Source of the DNA: Halocafeteria seosinensis | Taxonomy: Eukaryota; Sar; Bigyra; Bicosoecida | DNA: 64,000 nt | NCBI GenBank assembly: GCA_001687465.1 | Contig: LVLI01000094.1 | Span: 81,724 to 145,723 of the forward strand | Reading direction: 5' to 3' | In this document: positions 56,321-64,000 of the stretch, in pieces | How positions within the stretch are numbered: the first letter of the stretch is position 1 | How the letters are laid out: the number at the start of each line of letters is the position of its first letter | Notes under the pieces: model-generated | Database searches by the model: none | Told to the model about the DNA's origin: nothing | The model's input: only the letters and a program-made list of their open reading frames with translations | Program-made: the position numbers and the translations under genes

Positions 56321-59300
56321 CTAGTACTCATCTTCTTCGTCATTATCACTCATAGAAGGATAGCGTCCTGACTGCTGCTGCTGCTGTCGATCCTTAAGCC
56401 GTTGTCGCAACTCATCCATTTCTTTCTGCTGAGATATTCTACCGTGCGACGCAGAGACCGCTAGTGAGTTCGCGTGATCCTGGAGTTTACGCAACAACTC
56501 CTCTGTAATTGCCCGTTCTTCATCAACCAAAGCCTGCCTCTTCTCATCTGCCTTCCGCAGATTCTCAAGCTCGCGTTTCATGCTCTCGTGCTCTTGTTCA
56601 TATGTAGACTGACGTTCTCGGCTAGCTTCGAATAGTCGATGCATCTCAGCTCGGCTATCTGCCAATTCCGTTTTGTAAATTTTTTCCCTTTCTTCAAACT
56701 TCTTCTCCCATTTCCTTCTCTCCTTTGCAATCTTTGCCTCTATCTCGCTTTGCTTCTGATTTTGTTCCTCACTCCTTTGAGAGAGTTCCTCGATTAGTTT
56801 TCTCTCTTTGTCTGCCAGAGATTGCTCTCGTTGTAGCGTCTCTTCTCTAACCGAGCGAAGAGTTTCCCGCAACTCTTCCAATTCCTGCATGGCTAAGTTT
56901 TCTTTGTCTTCAGCTGCTTTAGTTGCTGTCTCTAGTTCCCTATTAGCTCGCTCTGACTCTTGTTGAGCTTCCCCGAGACGGGTACGCAAGGAATTGACTT
57001 CTTCGCCAGTTAGTTGTTTGATCAACTTGTTTTGCTCATCAAAATAGTGCTTACACTCACTCCATTCTGCTATCCGTTTGTCAATTTCCTCTTTAGAATC
57101 CTTCACAGTCGATGAGTAAGAGGCGTGAATGCTCTCCGCCGTGCTAGCCATGTTAGTGCACTTCGACTCTACAATCTCCAATGCTTCTGTCTTCGCTTGA
57201 TGAAATTCTTCAATACTTTGTTTTTGTGTTTTCAACAGGTCACCAGAAGCTTCCTTATACGACTCAATCACCCTTTCGCCAGAATCCACGATCTTTTGGA
57301 GGCTCTCCGACCGTTGTTGCACATCATCCATTATTCGGCGAAGGCTCTCTCTTTCTTTATTGTTAAAAGACTCTGCTTCTTCAGTACGCCGCTCTAAACG
57401 AGCTGTATAATCCATCCACGATTTTAGCTCATCGGAGTATTGTTGTTTAAACCTTTCCGTTTCTTCCTGGAGCTTTCGAAAGGAGGTATTGAGTTCGCCA
57501 GAGCGCTTAGACAGCATTTCTGAAACTGCTTCAGCTTCCTCATGGAGAGCTTTTTGCTCTTCCGCAAACTTCGACATTTCCCGAGTATCTTTACTCAAGA
57601 AGCCATTCAGCTGCTCGACCCGCTCTCGGAGAAGCCGATTATCTTCTCTGAGCTCGTCAAGTTGCACCTGAAGTGCTTGCTCATTGTGTTCCCACTGTTC
57701 ACGTTCAAGGCGATGATTCTCTCTCTCGGTCTCGGCGTTCTCTCTGCTCTTCTCAAGATCACCTTCCAACTGTTGAATCCGTGCTGAGTTCCGCCTCTCA
57801 GCTTCTTCCTTCTCCTTCTTAACTGACTGAAGCTCCTGATGTATCTGCTCGTTTCGTTGCTTGAGCGATTCATATTTGGCTTTCCATCGGTTTTCAGCTG
57901 CCTCTACAGCTTCCTCGCGCCGCTGCTGCTCCTTGTTGAGAGCCGATTGTAACTCGGTTGCGTGTTTCTCCGCCGTTTCCACCCGAGAAAGCAGCTCGGA
58001 TTGCAGTTCGTTATATCTAGCTTCTACTTCATTGATTCTTCTACTTGAATTGTCCAAATTTTGTGTCCGTAGCTTCATATTTTCTTGCTCTTGATACTGG
58101 GAATTCTGTAGATCTTCGGTTAGTTTTTCATTCGATTCGCGTAGATGTTTCACAGTATTGTCACGATCCAACAGAAGGTCATAGTTTCGTTTCTCAACTT
58201 CACTTAGCCGCGCACGCATGTCATTGATTTCATTGTTACTTTCATCACTGAGAGTTTGTAAACGGTTAAACTCTTCTTTCTGCTTGGTTTGGGCTTCCAA
58301 ACGGGAGACGTCCAACTGAGAAAAACGTGTGTTTGCCTCATCTAGAAGTCTATGCAGTTTTTCAAGTCGCTGACCATGATTATCAAACGAACTGTTGAGT
58401 TCCTCTTTGAGTTTACCAGCACTTGAATTTATTTTATCAACAATCTGGTCGCCGTTGGACTGTATATCCTGCAATAAGCCGCTAAGGGCATTAACCGTTC
58501 CAGAAAACTTGTTCCATTGTTCACTATAAGAACGGTTGAGCTGTTCAAAATTGTTGATAGAGTTGTCTGAATATTGGGAGAACGCCTCTTGTAACTGTTG
58601 CAGGCTTTGTTCACGTCCCTGGTAAATTTCCGTTGCTGTCGACTTCAATGTATCCATTATAGATTCCCGGTATCTGGCACTTTCATCTCGCTTACGCAAG
58701 TCCTCCTCCAGTTTCTCAACGTCTTGCAATCTCAACGTCTCTACCTCTTTGTGGGAACTCAGGGCCTCCTCCAATCGCTCCTCTAAGCGTCTGCATTTTG
58801 CCCGTAACCTCTTAAAATCGGAAGCGCTTCCTTCGACAGAATCTCTCGACAACGCCTCTACTTGTTCTTGTAGTTCACGAATTTCAGCTTTCATTTTGTC
58901 CGTCCTTTGAGTAGATGATTTCGTTACGTGAATCAGCTGGTTTTCAAGGGCTTGCTTCTCTTCGTTAGCAACTCTTTCCTTCGTCGCCATGAGCTCTCGA
59001 AGCTGGAGTAGTTGCTCTCGCAAAGCCGAGAGATATGATCCGGTTTTCTGGATCCTCTGAACGTCCTCACCTCCTTCAGAAGTTGGTATTTTCTCCAGAA
59101 CTGAGAACTTATATTGAGCTTCTTTGTTTTCCTTCAGTCTCATCACCTCCTCCATGATGTCGGCCCGGAGTTCTGATATAGCAGCATCTCTCTCTTGTAT
59201 GCCGTTGGAGGCCTCTTCCAACTTTCGTCGCAAATACTCGATATCATCAGTGTTGGAATAGTCCACCTGGGCGACGCTAAACCCATTGTCCTGCGAGACA

Positions 59301-60489
59301 ATAGCGGAAGGACGCTTCTTTTGTTTACGTAGTAGTTCAATTTGACGATTCGCATCTCCTAGCTGTTTTCTTAGAGCCTCAACTTCACTATCTCGCTCCT
59401 GTAACATTATGTTTAATATGCTGGGGTGAGATCCGGCAACTCATTCTCAAAGACCACCAACTTACTTCGTCCTTTCTCGACTCGGGTGCTGCCCCTGAAT
59501 TTGTCTCGGCTTCATATAAAGCATCTTTTAAGGAGTTAATTTGTTTCACGGCATCTTCATACTGCTGCTCCGCCGTTTCGGCTCTTTTCGTTGCCTCTTC
59601 AAAATTCTGGGTCCGCGGCAAAAGAAATAAAAGCAATGGGCCTTTTCCTATAGACGTATTCCTCCGACTTACATTTCTCCAGTGTTCGACGCTCTTTGAT
59701 TGAGTGCTCCTCTCCTGCTCAGAAATATTGATGGTCTCGGGAGAGAGCTCCTGCTGAGCTATCTCGATAAACTCTCGTTGCTTTTCCTGTTGCGATAAAC
59801 CAGCGTTCCATAAATAGCTCAATCAATTACAGAAGCACTTCAATGCTGCATTTTCTTCATTACGTACTTCCAGATCACCAATGTATTCGGCTTGACTCCG
59901 GCAAATAAATTTCAATCTGCGGTAGTTCTCTAACTGCATCGAATACGACATGTATTTCGCCAAGAATCTGGAGTTTCAATCCACAAAAAACCATACGTAC
60001 AAATTTATCGTAGGCGGGAAGAGACGATTCCGTTGCAGGTGTCCGAAGAGACTGATAATCCGCAGGCCCCGAGTTAGAGGGCACCAACGCCACTTCCTGT
60101 TGCTGCCGGTGGTGGTAGTTGTGGCGACCACTTCTTTCCCCTTGTTCTTCGGGGTGGGATCGCTCTTCAATGGAGCCCAGGTAGGAGTATTCATCGATGG
60201 AATCGTTCTCCGGCTGTTGGGAGCCTTGTGCACTTGAAACTGAAGATGCTCTGGAAGTTTGTGACGGTTGGCCTCCTCCAGTTCGCAGTGCTGAAGGAGG
60301 ACGAGCTCGTTGCTGCGTTTGCGTAACATGACGCCGCGCGCTGCTTTGGGAGGGAGTCTCCACACCTTGTCGGCGTCGACCCTGCTGGCTGCCAGAGTTG
60401 TAGACAGGCCCTGAAGAGGATGCAGAGGAGAAACTATCCCGGCTCGAGGCTCCCGGAAGTCGGTTGTGGGATGCTCGAGGAAAAGACAT
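56321..60489 (-). CDS. Long coiled-coil protein, about 1295 aa
   Basis: Exons on the minus strand are 60001-60489, 59868-59933, 59673-59786, 59466-59606 and 56321-59398, all phase 0. Residues 1-160 are Ser/Gln/Arg-rich and unstructured. From about residue 165 to the end the sequence is almost unbroken heptad repeat, rich in Glu/Arg/Gln/Leu, with few prolines. A Ser/Gly break occurs near residues 260 and 600. The end is a short Gln run and acidic tail (SMSDNDEEDEY). No motor, kinase or SMC ATPase motif is present. It resembles golgin, centrosomal or striated-fibre scaffold proteins in general form only. Its design parallels the coiled-coil gene at 1837-5231, but I see no shared motif. Confidence 0.85.
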
Positions 60490-61009
60490 GCTGGTTACAG
60501 AGAAAACCACTCTCTTTTCAAGCCAGGGTGCATGGTGCGTAATTCTAGCGTACGCGCGCAATCACTGTCAATTGGAGTCGATACGACCTGAATAGCAGGG
60601 CTGTACCGAGTAAAGAAACTGGAACCGGTAAAAAGCGCGCGCTGGCTCACGACACCAAACCACGTCCTCGTAAGGGCCACGGCCATAAAAAATAGTCCAC
60701 TAGCTTGTAAACGAAAAATGGATGCTTGCTGTGGAGAACTGATAGAAATACAATCGAGCGGCGTATAAGCTACGGTACAAGTCTGATTGACACTGTTTAC
60801 ACGTCGCCACAAATTATCAAGCAGACAGAGGGTTTTATTTGCCATGGCTGACTATAAAAGCCCACAGTGATAAACCCATAGTGCGTGGGCGCAGGGTACT
60901 AAACTAGGCTCAGGTATCAACGCAGTATAGGGAATTGAGATACTGCGGAAGTCCACTACACCCAACTGACCAAAGGTCCTTGTGGATACGGAACACAATG
61001 CCAAGGGGA
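60490..61009. other. Intergenic, 520 nt, with a 116-codon upstream open frame
   Basis: On the minus strand an ATG at 60845 opens 116 codons ending at 60495, 6 nt before the coiled-coil start at 60489. It may be an upstream ORF in the leader or chance. No domain is seen. Confidence 0.4.
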
Positions 61010-63917
61010 TCAACCCAACTGACTACCTTCTCCGCTGTCGAGTTTGTCCAAAAGAGATTTTAGAGCAAGAGCCTCTCGGCTGTCTTCTTCAGGAAGTGGA
61101 GGGAACGGCTCCTCGCCTAACTCGCTTCGTTTCTTAACTCTTTGAACGAATTCTGGCTTAGTGTAAGGACAATATTTCTCCTCCGGTGCACTAATACTGT
61201 CAAAGAGGGCCTTCCAGGGAAACAGATCCTCCTTTCGGCTTTCAATATCCTCTCTTCTCCCTGTCCAACACCCACCGAGGAAGGTTTGGCATTCCGTCAA
61301 GCACTTACTCGGATTGGATACGGGGCTCCTCACAAGACCGGCAAACGAAAACGAGGAAATCGCATCAAATACAACTCGGCCTCCATGCACCTGTTTAGCA
61401 TAAGTAGCGCAATCCGTACTGATTGGGACATGAGAAGCAAAAGTCTGGAGAGGAGCAACAAACGCCGCTGGGTTGAACATTGAACTCGCAAACAGAGTCC
61501 CTGGTAGCACAGTTTCTTCAACAAATTCGCGCAAGAGCCTCATTGGTGAGCACGAAATCAATAATTCCCAGAGTAAGCAATTTATCTGATGAACGCATTG
61601 CGAGTAAAGAAGCAAAAGCGCCTTGTTTTGCTCGTATTCCGCAACGTGCACAATCTTGCAGAAGATAGCCAACGACGAGACCAATGCGTGAGCAAGATCC
61701 GAACGAACCTGAGGCTGCTGCGAAAACTGGAAGCTGATTGTACTGTAAAACCCCTGTAGGTAGCGCATAGATTCACGTAATACATGAGTCAGAGCAAATT
61801 GGGCCCAAGAGTTGGGACGACACATATCGCATTCTTTAGGGGTCGGAGTTGCGTTTCGTCCCAGATCCATTTCGGAACATTCCGAGAGCGAAGAGCTAAA
61901 GTCTTGTAGGACACTGGTTATGTCCTCTTCCTCATTCACTGGCAAAGCACCCAATGTGTCGAACTCAAACAGCAGACTTGCTAGCCTCGTGTTAAGCAAG
62001 CGTATAGCAGGTGAAGGACCTGGAACACTTTGGAGCGGTAAGAATGCCATCCAGTCGTAGTATCCCAAGTCGGTAAACACTTGGGTAAGCATAATTTCAA
62101 TAAAGCACCTTGAGAAATGGAACGTCAGCCCGTGCATTACATCACCCGATACCTTTGTTGCTTTAGTAAGTCCCCGCTCCAACAGCGTAACGTCCGTCTT
62201 GGACACCAGGTTTCCGCCCTCGTGAAGCATGCTTTCAACAGCCGTCTCATCCATAAGCTGTTTACATATCTCCAGAAGCAGCTGTGAGTCATCGATACAT
62301 CGATACAAGTTTGAATATAAGAGTGAGATCATGTTGATAATGCTAATCCTTTGCTGAGTCCACGACATGGCCGATCCGACCTTCGTCGGTTCAGCCCTAT
62401 CACTGGATTTTTTTTCCGACAAAGCACCGAACGAGTACACACATTGGCAGAGAACCTGGTTCCATTTCTCAATGAGTTTAACACATAGGATAAGCGACGA
62501 GCAAATGTCCCGGCGTGTTCGAAGAGGCAGCGACGAAAACTCGAATGTCAGTTCTTCAGAAGGGTGTTCAGCTTCCTTGTCACGCATTCCTATGTCAATC
62601 CCTGAAATTGATTTCCACGTAGTTCGTACACTTTGCATGAGTTTCAAAAGAGGGGTCAACGCAGTCGGTACATACGCATCTGGGAGCAAAACAAATGGGG
62701 TGTGAGAATCTATGCTGACGCTTCGACAAAACAGACACGAACCGATTAAATAGTCATGGTTCTTAAGGTGAGAGAACGCCTTTCCGCTTTCACTGGGGAT
62801 GCTGTTCTTGAGTTTTTCCTGACAGTATGCCGCTGTCCGACTTATCTTTTCTAGTAGGATATCGTTCACTCCAGCCTTGCGACACAAAGCTGACGCGCAG
62901 ATAAACCATGGAGAGGAATTCCAGGGGAGCCGCTCTAGTAGCTCATGTTCAACATTGTCTTTTGCCATATCATCAGCTACAGCGAGAAAACTGTGCGCAA
63001 TATTTTCTCGAAGATGGTCCAAACTCTTCCCTAGTTTCAGCACGCAAACAAACTTTCGGTTGACTGCAACACCAACATACATCTCAAACACCAGTCTATT
63101 GTTGACATTGAGCATGCTCCATAATAAATGTAGCCCATAAAAAACTACTTACGGTCCTCCTTTCCGATATCATCAATGACAGATGCCCCCTTATATTTCA
63201 ACGACTTCTCCAGGTCCTTTTTGAACCGCCTGCAACGAGTGCTTGACACTATTCCCTACAAAGAAGAAAAAGCCTCTTCACAGCAGAACCCAAAACGTAC
63301 CGTACTCGATTTTCTACCTTTGTCCCAACCAAGGAGCTACTCAAGTGCACCGCAGCCGTCACAATCTCTTCTGTCGTGGTTGCGTCGGCTAGAGCTCGAA
63401 CTTCCTGGGAGAGAGCTTGTTGGCCATCCGAGCTGTCACCGTCCGTCTCCCCTTCGTCTTCTCCAAAATCGAACCGACTCTGTCTGGATGCAATACTGGT
63501 GTTCCCTAAAGATGATCTCGCGCTTCCTAATGACTGAATACTGCCTTGTTCAGACACTCCACTAAAGCTCAGCCGTCGTAAATGGGACGCTTTACTCGGT
63601 GTTTCCGGCGATGGGAGACCACTATCGTGCGCTTCATCCTCATGCTCAGGCACATGGAGTGCATTTTCCTTAACTGCGCTCCCAAAAGGTGCCTTTGTAG
63701 GCCTTGAATGAGGTCCGGAGGAGCCAGCTCCTCCCGGGCCTCCCAGGGGCGGATTCATGCCGAAATCGTCGCCATACAGAGCTGGGATATTTCGGGGGTC
63801 CGGTATCGGGGGTTTTTTCGGGGGCCCCGCCAGATTCTCTTCCGTACAGCTTGTTTTATCGGGGCTACATGGTGAAATTTCGGGGGCACAGTTGCCAGTG
63901 GACCAATGATGGAACAT
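61010..63917 (-). CDS. Orphan helical protein, about 922 aa
   Basis: Exons on the minus strand are 63306-63917, 63153-63255 and 61010-63063. Introns are 50 and 89 nt with matching phases. The ATG at 63917 is the first in the frame but an exon further upstream is possible. Residues 1-150 are Pro/Gly/Ser-rich (GPPKKPPIPDPRN.., GPGGAGSSGP) with an acidic DFGEDEGETDGDSSDG segment. The remaining 700 residues are soluble, helical and leucine-rich with many scattered cysteines, in the style of tethering-complex, nucleoporin or HEAT-like proteins. I cannot assign a family. The C-terminus is acidic (LPEEDSREALALKSLLDKLDSGEGS). Nothing is seen between 63918 and the window end. Confidence 0.7.
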
Positions 63918-64000
63918 GAGCCGATTTAGACACAGAAATGGCGTGTAATTCGAGTGGTGCAACAACGTACTCTCTACTGACTATTCACTATCTTCTAAAT

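Noticed and set aside
62367..63140. Plus-strand frames opposite the 922-residue gene
   Set aside because: Antisense shadows without splice support.
1..64000. Bacterial features: operons, Shine-Dalgarno sites, CRISPR arrays, phage or insertion sequences
   Set aside because: All identifiable genes are eukaryotic with spliceosomal introns; no transposase, integrase or repeat-spacer array was seen.

Overview
This is a 64 kb piece of a protist or algal nuclear genome. The genes are eukaryotic (26S proteasome ATPase RPT4, R-SNAREs YKT6 and VAMP7, ERV46/ERGIC3, carnitine palmitoyltransferase I, a P4-ATPase, a choline-transporter-like protein, ribosomal protein L24 and its assembly paralogue RLP24, the condensin-II subunit NCAP-H2, a three-repeat MYB). 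They are broken by many short GT..AG introns, mostly 57-95 nt and very often exactly 67 nt, with donors like GTAAGT/GTATGT/GTACGT and acceptors CAG/TAG. Base composition is mixed, the spacing is compact, and there is no sign of operons, bacterial promoters, phage or CRISPR. Nothing in the window fixes the clade: a full two-membrane-pass CPT1, a FUT8-like enzyme and condensin II occur together in several protist, algal and holozoan lineages. Exon boundaries below were worked out by hand from splice sites, reading-frame phase and family similarity; single-base errors are possible.

Layout. 1-1128: 5' part of RPT4 (minus). 1837-5231: ten-exon coiled-coil protein (minus). 5651-6532: YKT6 (minus). 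7135-9221: AVT/SLC38-type amino-acid transporter (minus). 9648-12655: 3R-MYB regulator with a long tail (minus, start missing). 13191-15490: GT23/FUT8-like glycosyltransferase (plus), tail to tail with an 870-residue orphan membrane protein (15496-18389, minus). 19215-19715: small MIT-like protein (minus), divergent from ERV46 (20156-21753, plus). 21.8-25.0 kb is the least gene-like part: a motif cluster, AT-rich DNA, a tRNA-like fragment, a probable single-pass membrane protein (plus) and tRNA-Leu(CAG). 25010-28615: CPT1 (plus). 28683-30458: SEL1-repeat protein, probably mitochondrial (minus). 30655-35671: P4-ATPase (minus). 36480-37085: small protein (plus). 37103-40163: SLC44/CTL (minus). 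41133-42577: a protein built from two copies of an unfamiliar domain (plus). 42668-45063: RPL24 and RLP24 (minus). 45470-48776: WW plus C2HC zinc-finger protein (minus). 48980-51793: NCAP-H2 (minus). 52708-53341: four-pass membrane protein (plus), converging on VAMP7 (53385-54405, minus). 55305-56266: METTL21-type methyltransferase (plus). 56321-60489: 1295-residue coiled-coil protein (minus). 61010-63917: 922-residue orphan (minus).

The genes do not form one pathway. Loose themes are endomembrane traffic (YKT6, VAMP7, ERV46, P4-ATPase, CTL, AVT), mitochondrial lipid use (CPT1), 60S ribosome assembly (RPL24/RLP24) and chromosome or scaffold proteins. The most novel-looking items are the duplicated VPSDK/WHSVD-domain protein, three intergenic hairpins with identical arms, a two-hairpin element inside a long CPT1 intron, and three large orphan proteins.
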